From Dendrobium chrysotoxum (lineage: Eukaryota; Streptophyta; Magnoliopsida; Asparagales; Orchidaceae), in the NCBI GenBank assembly GCA_019925795.1, contig CM034311.1:22876231-22940230 (forward strand): DNA of 64,000 bases. Direction: 5' to 3'. A program made the translations under genes and the position numbers. The notes under the pieces are model-generated. The model did no database searches, was not told the DNA's origin, and saw only the letters and a list, made by a program, of their open reading frames with translations. The number at the start of each line of letters is the position of its first letter. Within the stretch, counting starts at the first letter, position 1. Positions 36,997 through 48,085 of this stretch are shown one piece after another.

Positions 36997-37397
36997 AGGG
37001 TTGTATGTTTGGTCAACTCATGAGTTGGCTTGAATTTGTCTTGATAAATGACTCGTCGGCAGGTTCAATGAACTACGTAGTCAGTTTTCTTAGTTGGTTA
37101 AATCCGAGAGTTAACTCATTTAAAAAATATTGATATATAATGCACATAAATATATTAACATTTATGAGTTTTAAGTTTAATTTATATTTTATTTTTTTAT
37201 ATCAAATGATTCTTCATTATTCCTTTTAATTTCTTTTTTTTACCATTTTATTACACTAATTTTTTTAAATTTTAATCCTTTTTCTCTTTCATAATAAATA
37301 AACCAGCTTATAAACTGATTAGAACTCATAGAATTAAGCTTAAGCTTAAATTCTAACTCATAAAATTAAGCCCAAGCTCAAATCATTTACACCTCTA
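36997..37397. mobile_element. TIR/MITE-like element
   Basis: The left end TAGGGTTGTATGTTTGG and the reversed right end TAGAGGTGTAAATGATTTG are diverged inverted repeats. The interior repeats 'aagcttaag', 'actcata' and 'gagttggc' motifs in both orientations. This resembles a common plant hAT-like MITE type. Confidence 0.45.
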
Positions 37398-37655
37398 ATC
37401 CTTACAGTTGAAGAATGTAACTGTCATTAATTTGATGTAAACGCACTTAAAAGGAATAAGGTCCAAGTATGTGACAAGAGAATACAAGCCATATGGAGGA
37501 ATAATCCGGTGAATTGTGCTTCCTATATTCTTGTAGAGGATTAATATCTGATTCTACAGTTATTGATGAGGGTTCTGATTCCCAGAAATCATTCACAAAT
37601 GGGATAAGAAACTTTTTTTTTGGTAGGACTTACTTTTCTCTTTATTCCTTATGTC

Positions 37656-37828
37656 TAAACAGTGATGAATATACGGGTGCGACCATATCAGCACCAGTGC
37701 ACTGGATCTCATCAGAACTTCGCAGTTAAGCGTGCTTGGGCGAGACTAGTACTAGGATGGGTGACCTCTTGAGAAGTCCTCGTGTAGCACCCCTTTTTAA
37801 AAAAAAAATAAAATAAACAGTGATGAAT
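37656..37828 (+). mobile_element. 5S rRNA retroposon with 15-bp target duplication
   Basis: TAAACAGTGATGAAT occurs at 37656-37670 and again at 37814-37828. Between them are 4 nt (ATAC), the 119-nt 5S copy, its T5 terminator and an A-rich tail of about 15 nt. These are marks of target-primed reverse transcription by an L1-type LINE acting on a Pol III transcript. Confidence 0.85.
37675..37793 (+). rRNA. 5S rRNA gene copy (probably retroposed)
   Basis: A 119-nt full-length 5S rRNA match from GGGTGCGAC to TAGCACCCC. The internal promoter is well preserved: AGTTAAGCGTGCTTGGGCGA (A-box region) and ACTAGGATGGGTGACCTC (IE/C box). It is followed by TTTTT (37794-37798), the Pol III stop. About ten differences from the plant consensus, mostly C-to-T or G-to-A, suggest age and methylation decay. 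It is isolated, not part of a tandem array. It is flanked by a 15-bp perfect direct repeat and has an A-rich tail (see the enclosing element). It could still be transcribed, but is most likely a retropseudogene. Confidence 0.9.
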
Positions 37829-38239
37829 CTGTTTCCCAATTATTTTATGAATGCGGTTTTTTTTAGCATTTTAAAATATGTATTTTTTGGAGCTATTATT
37901 TTTCTATTCAGGCCTAACGTTTGTCAAGTTTTCAATTGCATTTTTGGGGATCACAAGTTACCTACTAACTAAAAAAATTATTACTATTTGGTCATTTGTG
38001 CTTCCATCTATTATATTTGGAGAGAAAGGAATTGCAAAAAGGTATGGGGGCTGTCACTCTTGAATTAATACTCTTTAATTTTATTAAGGAAGGCTATTAG
38101 AGCTAAGATTAGTAGTTGAAAAAATTTTGACAGATGCTTAACCTTATTATTCTAATGCCTTTTTTTTGTTGTATGCCACATATTATCTGATTTTTTGGAG
38201 AATGTTCTTGTTGGTGCCTTTGTTCCTCTGTGATTCTTT
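37829..38239. other. Non-coding, nothing recognised
   Basis: T-rich. A short frame at 37878-38063 is hydrophobic without family resemblance. Confidence 0.35.
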
Positions 38240-39066
38240 TGGTTTCACTAGGGCTTGACTGTTGGTTTTTGCTGGGGACGATGATGTAGCAGCCTTCCCC
38301 CAAAATTTGGGTTTATTCTTGCTGTTAATGGATGATCTTTTGGATGCTTCAGTTTGGCTCTATTTCCTCCTATGCTACCTTGCTGTTGGTTGTATTTGTT
38401 GGTACTTTGCCTGTCTGAACAATGATGTGGGTTCCTTCCTTCGCCCCCTGGACGGCTATTGGCTATGTTCTAGAAACCTTGGAGGTTGGCTTGGGTTATT
38501 GGGTTGCTCTGCTTTAATTTTGGCTATTCTGTGGATGTTGGGTGCTGGGGCAATATTGAAGATGATGTTGGTGCTTTTTTTGCTCCCAGGTTAACCATTG
38601 GTTCTGTTTTGGCAACTTTGGAAGCTACCTTTGGTTCTTGGCTTCTCTATTGTTGTGGATTTTCTATCTATTGGTTGATGTCACTGCTCGATTCAAGTTA
38701 CTATGGTCAATATGGCATGATGCTAATTTTGGGTTGTTTATTTTTTGAATTTTTGTTTCAGTTAGTATCTTTTGTCAATTTTGCTGCCGCCTCCATAGGA
38801 TGGTCCTTTGCCTTGGCAATCAGGGGGATTATTTAATGTTGGTCATTTTTGCAGGAAGGTATTGCCTAATTTCTGAGTCCTGCGGGCCTTGGTTCCATTA
38901 TTTTTTATTTTCTTTTGATAATTAGGTTGTCCTTGCAACCTTTAGACTCATGTGCTATATTTAGTTGTTGTATTTTTAGTTTTGTCTCTTTAGAGGCTTC
39001 CTTTATAATTACTTTTTCATTTTAATGAAAGGAGGGCCTGCCCCGATAATTTCCCCCCAAAAAAGC
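38240..39066 (+). mobile_element. L1-type LINE 3' UTR/tail (probable)
   Basis: A T/G-rich region ending in 'cattttaatgaaaggagggcctgcccc' and an A-run, closely similar in form to the 3' end of the L1 at 50330-50530 ('tttttaatatatgggcttttgcccc' then A-rich). Frames at 38262-38594 and 38486-38836 encode Leu/Trp/Gly-rich strings typical of translated T/G-rich DNA. They probably do not code. Confidence 0.45.
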
Positions 39067-40430
39067 ATGATGATGCATCTTTTGTATTTTCAGTTTTTCA
39101 TTGAATGTTGGTGGTGGTTAGGATTATAAATGAATTGAATATGAATGGATTAGAATTTTATAGGATTTGAGTTTAGGTTTCCTATAGGAGCATGCTCTTA
39201 TAGTTAATTACCCCTCCCGATAACGAGAGAGAACTTTCGATTAAGGCTAGTTGTCAAACGGATACGTAATATCCGGTGTATAGAAGCAGCATGATTTGGG
39301 TATTTGAATATTTAATATTTAAAATTAAAAACACCACCTTGTACTTAAAGTGAATGATGATAGATCTGATCAAAATCCCATGGTTCCGTCATCCCAGGTC
39401 ATCATGGTCCCTTGTCTACTTAATCAGAGGAGGTAACCGACCCAACATGATCGAAGGATCCTTGTCGGCAATCATAAGTTGCTTCGTCCAAGGGTACCTT
39501 GTAGACCTGAGATGAACATTTGTCTAAGGAAAAATTTTTGAATCGATCTTAACTAACAGGGGCTTTGTGCCCTATCAATTATATCCTATTGATTCATTAC
39601 TCAATGATTTGAAGTCATTGGGGAACATACGGGCTCTAACTATGACCATAATATAATGGTGTCATTTGGTGACAGAATGACCCGGTCAGAGGGTCCCAGT
39701 CATAACCATTTACCTATAATGTCATTTGGCGGCGAAACCACTAGTTAGAGGACACGTGACACGTCCTTACTGATAAGAAACGTATTGACAATGAATCATA
39801 GTGATATTCTTGACCAGACATCTGCTCTTTGTGAGCTGAAATAATTTTTAATTTGTTCACCTCGATAAACTGTTGTGGAGGATGTGTGTGTATTTTTTGC
39901 TTTAAGGATTTTAATGATTTATTTTAATTTTAAATATTGGCATTATTGAGTGTATTTCATGGGAATTTAGAGGCATTTTTAAATATTTAGGATTACCTCC
40001 GGTTGAGATCTTCTATCAACACGGCCACCATCGAGGTTACTTAATGGGCAATTTTATTTTTATCTGTTGAACCTTGTCGATTTTGTCAACTTGATGACAA
40101 AGGATCAGATCCGTCGTTGGCTTTATGCTGTTATTAGTAAATTTTCTTTGTTATAGATCTTGAAGACCTAACATGAATGTATAAAATAAATACCTCAGTC
40201 AATATCGCAATCATATATTTATTTGATAATTTGAGCCGTGTCGACTCCTATCTATTCATATAGAATGATTGGGTTCAAACTTAGGTTCTTTTATTGACCT
40301 GCGCAGTTTACTCAGACGTCACGTGTGCGCATATAACATGCTCGTCAGGGCCCATGCGGGTATATAAATTTTAATGCATGAGGGGGTATTTTGGAATATT
40401 TGCTTATAATCAATTGCATAAATGACTATT
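39067..40430. other. Non-coding region with a short duplicated motif
   Basis: No open frames of note. 'ATAATGGTGTCATTTGGTGACAGAA' near 39651 and 'ATAATGTCATTTGGCGGCGAAA' near 39716 are related units about 65 bp apart, each followed by a 'GGTCAGAGG/AGTTAGAGG' element. 40366-40372 has TATATAAA in GC-rich context. It could be LTR or leader sequence of an unidentified element. Confidence 0.35.
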
Positions 40431-41800
40431 ATTGAAAGAGTGCACAAGATTCTATTTTAAAATTTGCAAATGCCTTATGTTTGCTTGTACGAGCGTTGCG
40501 GATCCAGTGGCGTGGTGCAGCAGCGCGTCGAATTTCATCTGTTGCATATTGACAATGAAGTTTAGCTCATTTCATCTTCTGCATATTGTCATCTTCTTCA
40601 ATATTCAACCTATGGGGGGTGTACTTCAGCTTGTAAATGAGTTGCATGGCTCATCAGGAGTTTTTCACCTGTTGTTTGCAAGCAAGCTGGTTTATCTGGC
40701 ATGACAGCTTGGTTTTACAAATTTGTTGCCTTAGTTTACCAATGGCCCGCAATGTTTACTATGAATTCCCTGCTTCTACTTTTAGGTGAATTGCAGCGTT
40801 TCTTGAGTTTTGTTGAATCTGTCTGTGGGTAGTGCGTCGTCAGCAGACGTTCAAAAGTGGTACGTCGTTGCATGCAAGTGGGCTGCATTCAACGCATATT
40901 TTGTTGGTGGGCGGCCCGTTGTATGCATTACAGACCTTCCATTTTTATCTGCGGGCGAGCTGGGCTGCATGCAAATCTCCCAGCGCCACCCGTAGATGCT
41001 TGCATTTACCACATTCCCCCTGCATCTTGTTGTAGGTAGCATGCTAGGTGCATGACGAGTTTCCTTCAGCAGCTCGCAGGTGCTTGTATCCGCTGCATAT
41101 CGCCTATCTTTGCTTGCGAAGGAATTAGTGTATTCGCCTTACACTTAATGGTTGTTGACTACAAGGGCGTCGTAACATTCACTATTGATTACTGCTCATC
41201 ACCCATATATACATTATTGTGCGTACGACGAATCTTTCGTCATTGCCAGTAGGTGATCACATTCATCACATATTGCATTGCATATGTTTTGCGAGAGGCT
41301 TTGTTGTTTGCAAGCAAATTTGTGTTCATTTGCGTGTCATTGTTGGCTATCAGTAAGCTACATTTATCATTGATTCTTCATGCACGTCGGTTAGCAGGTT
41401 GTTGTATTCGCTTGCATATTTTTTAGTGTTCATAAGGGACTGGTCACCATTGCAATAGATCTATTGTTGTTGATTGTAGGGACTACTGTATTTTCTTGCA
41501 TGACTCGTACTAGACATCGATTGTCGTCATTTGTATACAATTTATAATATTATTTGGGGGCTTCGTTCATTTGTTTGCAATCAAATTATACATTCCTTCC
41601 CATTTCATTGCTTGTATTTTGATGTTGACTGTAGGGCGTTGCTGCTTTCATTGCATATTCTTCATATATCCCTCACGAATGTTCCATCCATGATTGAGAT
41701 GAATTGCATGTATTTATGTTATTTGTTCCTCTTAAATCGATTGATTGTAGTTTGTTGACTTTTACTTGCAAGCGAGCAGTGTATGATAATTTGTTCATAA
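40431..41800. repeat. Degenerate T/G-rich interspersed repeats
   Basis: Variants of 'GTTGACTGTAGGGCGTTG' occur near 41150, 41464, 41621 and 41745, alternating with 'TTGCATATT' and 'TTTGTTTGCAAGCAAATT' motifs. The spacing is irregular. Overlapping small frames on both strands around 40810-41042 arise from the TGCATGCA-rich texture and show no family resemblance. Confidence 0.4.
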
Positions 41801-42120
41801 TGAGTCATCTGATTATTCATTAGTGTTCGTTTGAATAACTTGAACCACATTTTAGGATTTGCATTTTTAATTTTAATGTTGCATTTTAAGGTTTAGGGTT
41901 TGGTTCTCTGTCATTTCATTAAAGTTTGCTTCATGCAGTCCTTTAATTCAAGTTCAGGTCTTCTGTTGCTTTGTTTAAGTTTTGTTCCATGTTGTTCATT
42001 CAAGTTTGCAAGTTCAATCCCATGTATTTTTGTTCAAGTCCAGGTTCTCTATCAGTTGAAATTTCGGAAGCCTACCAGCATCTCCCCTGTTTAGGAAAAA
42101 TTTGGAGAGTTGGGCCTTCC
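41801..42120. other. Non-coding, nothing recognised
   Basis: T-rich with 'caagttcaggt' repeats. No gene identified. Confidence 0.35.
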
Positions 42121-42385
42121 TACCACGCTACTAGAGCATGTATGGTAGGTGTAAGGCGACATCGTGACCGCAGTTCTTTAATCCCACCACGCTACGAGAG
42201 TGTATATGAGTCTTCGAGGTACTTGTTTGAAATACACAGTTTTCATTCCCCGCAAACACTGAAGCACATACATGTGTACTTAAAGTTGTCCCCGCCACAC
42301 TACGAGAGTGTATAGGGCATACCCGCCTCGCCGCAAGCACCGCACCGAGCTCCCTCTCACCATGCTACAAGAGCATGTATGGGTG
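42121..42385 (+). repeat. Four copies of a 'CACGCTACGAGAGTGTATG' motif
   Basis: The motif occurs near 42122, 42186, 42296 and 42361. Spacing alternates 64, 110 and 65 bp, suggesting a two-motif unit of about 174 bp repeated almost twice. Each motif contains a small inverted repeat (CATGCT...AGCATG or CACAC/GTGTA). Confidence 0.55.
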
Positions 42386-42619
42386 GTCCCCCGATGTGCC
42401 ATGGGCGCCGAATGCAAAATTTTAAGATTTTTTTGGGTTTGAGGCATTTATACCTTTGCACAAAGATGATGGTGGCGACAATGTTAGTGATGACGTTGAC
42501 AAAATGCATGAAATTCTGTTTTTCCCTTTATTTTCTTTCTCTTTTTCTTTTTTATTTTCTTTCTCTCTTTTCTTTTTTTTAATTTCTTTCTTTCTTTTTT
42601 TTGGTTTTCTTCTCTTTTC

Positions 42620-42629
42620 TTTTGTTGGA

Positions 42630-42664
<35 letters not shown>

Positions 42665-42665
42665 A
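42620..42665. repeat. (ATA)n microsatellite
   Basis: A run of AAT/ATA triplets (about nine) preceded by a long TTTCT-rich tract (42520-42615). Confidence 0.9.
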
Positions 42666-43919
42666 ATACTAATATTATTAAAATAAATATAAGAGGGAGA
42701 GATTACCTTGCTTTGGCCTTTGGGGAGATCTGTACAGGTAACAAATCAGTTGATTGGAGGCTTCGATTGCTGGATTCGGCTGGATTTGGGGGTCAGACCG
42801 AGTGTAGTGTTCGGGTGGCTCAATCGAACAGGGAGTCGGGTCAGCTTCGGCTTGCATACGAGTATAGGAATCTAAGGGAGGTCAGTTGGCTTGTGGTTGT
42901 AGCTTGCAGATAGAGGGCAAATGCGATTGGTTTGGCGAGGAGATCTGGAGGGCTGTGCGGCTTTGTAGGTGTCGTGAGAGTGGTGTGGCGGCTTGGCGAG
43001 ATTCGGATCTTGCGTATGGAGTACGCCTAATGTGCGGAAGATCTTGACGTGAACAGGAGGTCGAATGCTGGTAAGCTGGACGGCGGTATGGGGCTAGGGT
43101 TCGATTGGATGGAAGGGTGATCGAAGGTCGACGAATGAAGGGAGTGGATCGAGTGCGGATTGGAAGGTTCGAACGGCTGTGGGTTGGGATCGGAGGGGAT
43201 TGAGGCTTGCATATCTGCAGTTCAGAAGAAGAAGGGCTGCTATGGGTCGGCTGTAGGAGATGGAAGGGATTCGACTTGTGTCATGGGGAAGACGGGTGGA
43301 TCGTGAATATTGAAGTGCTGTGGACGTGAGGCTTTACGTGGGCGGGAGCTATGTGTGTTTCGAAGAAACACGAAGGCTTCATTCAGTTGGCTTTTAACAA
43401 CAAGTGTAGAACGAAGATTGCGGACTTGCGCGTGCTCTATTCGAAACGACGCCGAATGTATAGGGTATGGGATACTGTAGCAACGGCGGGATGCAGGACG
43501 AAACCAGCCTCATAATTCAGGGGGCAAATTTATAAGCAAAAATGTAAAAAATGATTAATTTTTATATACATAATATTTGTACTTTTTAAGGATTAAATTG
43601 GCACACGAAACAAGTATTTTTTTTCGCAAATCATACCATTCGAAGTTGATGGTGAACTAATTTAGACCACATATAAAAGGTAGCAAATTAGATAGACTTT
43701 CAGTTCAATGGGGCATTCACAATATTAAAAACTACATTGAATATACTAGCTTGTATTTTCGTTCATGGAATCTCGAAAATTCACCAAATAACACTAAAAA
43801 ATGATGATACAAATTGGAATGAGATTAGGGCTCATTTGCCAGTTAAAATTAGAAAGAAAGTCATAAAAATCATGAGAAAGTTCATTTAACAAAACTGCAA
43901 TCTTCATCAAGATGCATTC
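42666..43919. other. Non-coding, G-rich then AT-rich; 3' flank of the transporter
   Basis: 42700-43500 is G-rich with repeated GATTGG/GGATCGA words and has LTR-like texture, but no partner repeat was found. The Pro/Ser-rich minus frame 43027-43212 reflects this composition. 43540-43919 is AT-rich and should include the 3' UTR of the minus-strand transporter gene. Confidence 0.4.
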
Positions 43920-45212
43920 TCACTCAAATATTCTTTCCCCCCTTGAAAATATTAAAAAAATTAGAGAACTAAAAATGCAAAGATAAGCAGGAATAAAGAA
44001 TACCGGTTTCCAGCTCTCTGGGCTAGAGAGATGCCTATCATTAACCTTAGCAATCTCCAGAATCCTCCCAGTGAGTCCAACACCAATGATACCAGCTAAT
44101 GTCCCAGCTGTATTTGAAACTCCCATTACAATCCCAGCGTAACCTGGAGCTATATCCAGATGGTTTACAGCAAAGCCAGCTCTCCCTAATGCCAGGAAAC
44201 CCAAAGAAACTGAAGAGCAAAGCACAGTGCCAGAAGAAGTTTTGAACAGAGGTAGAAAAAATAAGGCCAAGGAAGAAATAACAAATCCAACGCTATTTAG
44301 AAGCTTGCGAGTTTGCGTTACGGATAAGATCCTCCTTGTGATGAGATGATCAGCTACCACTCCACCCATATTAGAAAAGATGAACATGTTCAGATAAGGC
44401 AGCATCTTTGATGATCCCATCTCCTGAAGACTAAGTTGAAGACCGAGCTCAAAGTATGTTGGAAGCCAGTTCATCAAAACATATAATGCATAGTGAAAAG
44501 TGAAGTTGTTCACCACAATGGCCCAAACTGGCAAGCTGAATATCATCTTTCTCCATGGGATTTTTGATAAATGCGGCAAACTCCCTTTCTCCTTAGATTT
44601 TGTTATTGGCAGTGCTCTTGCCTTGGTGTTGTCGGAGTAAGGTGGGTCGCTCGCAAATTTGAACCAAAGGATGCACCAAGTGATGCCCAATGCTGCTTCA
44701 ACAAGAAATACAGACTGAGGACCTTGGAGTTTCACCAAACCTGGAAGCAAAAGCATGGCTGCAGCTGCACCAAGATACATCCCAGAAGTAGTTAGAGAAA
44801 CGGATCGGGAACGCTCATGGGCTGGGACCCACTGTGCCAGGATTGTGTGAATGCAAGGGAAAATGAAGCCTTGTGCCGCCCCAACAAGAAGACGAGAGAT
44901 CACCAATATGACGACTTGGTTTGGGTCCAACGGAACTAAGGCACATATGGAGGACCATAAAAGAAATGCCAAAAGCAGGATGCGCCTACCTCCAAGACTT
45001 TGTGCAGCCCATCCACCAGGGATCTGTGAAAGAACATACCCATAGTAGAAGGTTGAGAGTATCAGACCTTTGCTAGATTGATTTATACCAACGGCATTTG
45101 CAGCTGCGGAGTAAGCAATTGAAAAGCCCATTCGCTCAATGTAGAAAACATTTGTGCATAAGAATGTCAGAAAAACAATCAAATATCGCTTTGGAAATTT
45201 CCCTCTTTCCAT
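43920..45212 (-). CDS. PHT4;6: PHT4-family anion/phosphate transporter, PHT4;6-like
   Basis: An uninterrupted 430-codon frame, ATG at 45212, TGA at 43920-43922. It is a 12-helix major facilitator of the plant SLC17-like PHT4/ANTR group. MERGKFPKRYLIVFLTF starts helix 1 right away, with no plastid transit peptide, unlike most PHT4 members but like PHT4;6. Conserved blocks: FYIERMGFSIAY, then SSKGLILSTFYYGYVLSQIP and GGWAAQSLGGRR (loop 2-3 motif), LVGAAQGFIFPCIHTILAQW, PAHERSRSV, MNWLPTYFELGL, and GYAGIVMGVSNTAGTLAGII in helices 10-11. Arabidopsis PHT4;6 is a Golgi phosphate exporter of similar length. Assignment to PHT4;6 rather than PHT4;5 rests on length and the missing transit peptide, recalled rather than computed. 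No lesion seen. Confidence 0.88.
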   Translation of the reverse strand: MERGKFPKRYLIVFLTFLCTNVFYIERMGFSIAYSAAANAVGINQSSKGLILSTFYYGYVLSQIPGGWAAQSLGGRRILLLAFLLWSSICALVPLDPNQVVILVISRLLVGAAQGFIFPCIHTILAQWVPAHERSRSVSLTTSGMYLGAAAAMLLLPGLVKLQGPQSVFLVEAALGITWCILWFKFASDPPYSDNTKARALPITKSKEKGSLPHLSKIPWRKMIFSLPVWAIVVNNFTFHYALYVLMNWLPTYFELGLQLSLQEMGSSKMLPYLNMFIFSNMGGVVADHLITRRILSVTQTRKLLNSVGFVISSLALFFLPLFKTSSGTVLCSSVSLGFLALGRAGFAVNHLDIAPGYAGIVMGVSNTAGTLAGIIGVGLTGRILEIAKVNDRHLSSPESWKPVFFIPAYLCIFSSLIFLIFSRGERIFE

Positions 45213-45355
45213 GATTTAGAGATACTATTGAGCACCTTCATATCATCTTTTCAAAGTGGAAAAACAAAATTTGTAACATAAACATGTAGCACTCATTCTT
45301 GAAGCAAGAGGGGGCTTTAAGGAGGGTAATTTGCTTTACACCACTTGAGAGGATC
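45213..45355 (-). other. 5' UTR part of the PHT4;6-like gene, with splice acceptor
   Basis: On the minus strand a textbook 3' splice site (TTTGAATTTTTACAG before GATCC) lies at 45356-45370. The sequence from 45355 to the ATG would be the second leader exon. Inferred from the splice signal, not from transcripts. Confidence 0.5.
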
Positions 45356-45536
45356 CTGTAAAAATTCAAAAAACGGAAAAGTGATTGCCATAGATAAACA
45401 ATCATAGGCTAATAAAATTTTAAACAAGGTAAATAAATATCATAGAAAAATGAAAAATGATAACTAACTTTTGGAGAAATTCATAGGATATGATATTCCA
45501 TTACATGCTCAACATGCTAAGAGAACAACATCATCC

Positions 45537-45990
45537 ACATCATCATCATCATTAGCCTAATTGAAAATATTTGGGGTCAATTTATGTGTCCTCATTTTGT
45601 ATTCATTTGTGTTGAGTGCTACTTGATGTATTAAACCTATTCTTAGCTAATCATTCTAAACAATTTATGTCTATGTTATCTTTAATCCACACCTCTCTTG
45701 ATCTTCTAACACTAAATTTATCTACTTGTCTAATGGATGCATTTTCTATCGTTTGATGTATATGTCCAAACCACATAAGTAAAATTTCAATTACCTAATC
45801 TTTAATAAATGTCACTCCAACTATTCTTGTAATGTAATCACTCCTTAATTTAACATTCCTTTGTCACACATCATGTTAAAATTGTCATTTTTGTCATGCT
45901 TAATTTATATATCATCAACTTTAAATATGTTTGTCAACTTTTGTCTAGCAATAATGTCCATTCCAATCCAATCAATGGGAGATAACAGAG
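45537..45990 (-). mobile_element. RTE LINE 3'-end fragment, minus strand
   Basis: On the minus strand it reads MWFGHIHQTIENASIRQVDK (the RTE 'RW.GH..R....P.RR.D' C-terminus), then GACCCCAAATATTTTCAATT and a GATGATGATGATG tail. It is a different subfamily from 47030-47335 and closer to the relic at 4380-6330, which also has IENA and the GACCCCAAATATT-type end. Confidence 0.75.
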
Positions 45991-47029
45991 AAAATAGCCT
46001 TATAATCAAAGAAAAGTGATTGGTATAGATATAAAATCAAGAACAATCATTAGTTAATAAAAAATAAACCAACTTCAATAAATATCATAAGAGATGTAAA
46101 AAGATAATTTTGGTAGGACTCTGCAAGTGATGGACAAATGATTCACACCACTTTTTCAACATGCTAGGAGAATAAGTGTAATTTGAAATATGTACATAAA
46201 TTTTTTTTTTTCCAGCAACAATGTCTGTTCCAATCCTATCAACGGGAGACAGCTAAGTAAATAATCTTATTATAATCAAACAATTCAAAAACCACAATCA
46301 ATTCTCATAATGCAGTCCATGACGCAATAACTAATTAGAAAATTTGAAATTGATGTAAATATACTGATGATTAATTTAGATGTTAGCATGTTCTTACACT
46401 TCCTCCAACAAGATTTAAGAACGGCATAAATCAGGGGGTAACACAGTCTACAGCTTATCTTGTTTATAAGATAAATGAGCGCTTGGAATTAACTGATTTT
46501 TTAACCATAACATCAAATTCTCAATAACCACAAAACCTTGTTGAGGAAAGGAATTATGCATCTCGGCAAAAAAATATAGAAGCAAACTCTGATCCTTTTG
46601 TTAATTCTGTCATTTTTACTTCTGCATTTGATCAATGGTCTTTAAAAATATCATTAAAAATTTAGGAAGAGACCTCATTTCCATCGGATAAAAAGCGCAC
46701 AACTTGAAAACTCAAGCCAGGCTAAACGATTACAACTCAATGAAGGTTGTATTTATTCGCCACAAAAAAGGAAAAGAATACAGGACTATTAGCACCACCA
46801 AATTAAGTTTAAATGCACTAGAAAAATTTTACCAGGTTTGCAACTTAAACTATATAAAGAAGAATATCTTTACCAACAAAAAAACCAAGACAAAAGGTAG
46901 AGCATGGCAAAAGCACGTAGGCTGAAAATTGCAGTCTCCTTCTAAAAGCTCCATTACTGTATGGGCCAGGATGCTCAGGTGGATGAGTGTCTTTAACCTT
47001 AGAGATAGGATACAAAGTGAGCATATACG

Positions 47030-47335
47030 TGAAAAGGTTGGAGTAGCTCCAGTGGAAGATAAGATTAGAGAGAGTCGCTTTAGATGGTTTGGTCACATAA
47101 AACAGCAGCCTTCTGATGACCCGGTTAGGAAAGTAGAGGTATTAGATTTAACTTATGTTAAGAAAGGTAGAGGTAGACCTAAAAGAACTTGGTTAGAAAA
47201 TATTAGAAATGATCTTTCTTTATTAGATTTAAACGAGAATTTGATTTTTAACAGGACACAATAGAGAAAAAGGATTCATGTAGCCGACCCCGCCTAGTGG
47301 GACAAAGGCTTGATGTTGTTGTTTATTGTTGTTGC
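47030..47335 (+). mobile_element. RTE LINE 3'-end fragment
   Basis: Frame 46929-47264 includes EKVGVAPVEDKIRESRFRWF, then GHIKQQPSDDPVRKVEVLDL, a GRGRPKRTW block and a DLNENLIFNR end. The UTR (GTAGCCGACCCCGCCTAGTG) closes with TTGATGTTGTTG repeats. A close relative of 9240-9537. 5'-truncated. Confidence 0.85.
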
Positions 47336-47932
47336 ATGGATCTGAATATAGAAGTTCAAGTGGTAAAATTGTCTCTTATTGCTTCGAGCATATCATCTTG
47401 TAAAAAACCGTAACTTGCTAACAGCTTATTTGGTTGCTTGTAATTACAAAACATGTTACAGAAAATAAAGATTTCGGTTTCACTAATTTTGAGCATGAAA
47501 AAAAATCATCACTTTCGAGGGAGTTTCGAGAAAGTTTGGGGAGTTTAAAATTAGAGTTGATGTCTACAACTACATCCAGCCAAATAAAATTCATCCACAA
47601 AATATTATTTTTAATTACATCCAGGACGCGAATTCTAGGTTTGGTCCATTCGATTGAGCTAGCCTAGGGTTGAGATATTTTTAGTCAAGCTCAATTCAAT
47701 ATCATACTAGCAAGAAAGAGACGAGTTGCTGTGGTTCATACAACTATCACTGACTCATCTTATTCTGGAAAGAACTTCGATTAAAAAGACAAGGCAAGGG
47801 CAAGCATTATAACTAATTAGTCTAGGGTTTTGGAATGAAGAAAACTGCGGTTTTATAAACGAAGAACGAAGAAAAAATAGATTAAGCGGGACGAAGAGAG
47901 ATTGAACCTGAAACGGAAATGGAGGACTACAC

Positions 47933-48085
47933 CTTGACAGCTGATCTTCTCCTGCCGTCTTCCTCAGAGGCGGTGGCCGATTGCGGGAAGCGCGAGCCCT
48001 CCCCGCCACTATCGGTAGAGGGGGAAGCCAGCAAGCCGAGTAGATTTAGACGGTAACCCGATTAGTCGACACACGATAATATATC
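47933..48085 (-). other. Predicted non-coding first exon of the PHT4;6-like gene
   Basis: A GC-rich minus-strand stretch in AT-rich surroundings, ending in a good donor (CTGTCAAG before GTGTAG). The upstream sequence has TTTATAGG near 48108-48115. The open frame 47755-48009 lacks an ATG at its start and runs through the donor, so I read this as leader, not protein. Confidence 0.4.

Larger units (their letters stand above)
45356..47932 (-). other. Predicted leader intron of the PHT4;6-like gene
   Basis: Bounded by an AAG|GTGTAG donor at 47933/47932 and a TTTTTACAG acceptor at 45356. About 2.6 kb, AT-rich, with two RTE LINE fragments (45537-45990 minus, 47030-47335 plus). 46000-46200 repeats words of 45955-45980 ('gtccattccaatc', 'gggagacagc'). 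No other gene found inside. Confidence 0.45.

Noticed and set aside
38262..38836. Two overlapping Leu/Trp-rich open frames
   Set aside because: They translate a T/G-rich LINE 3' UTR-like region, overlap in two frames, and show no domain.
43027..43212. Pro/Ser-rich minus-strand frame
   Set aside because: Mirrors GGATTGG-type repeats of the opposite strand. No homology recognised.
47755..48009. 84-residue minus-strand frame as a gene
   Set aside because: It has no ATG at its start and runs through a good splice donor. Interpreted as leader exon plus intron.
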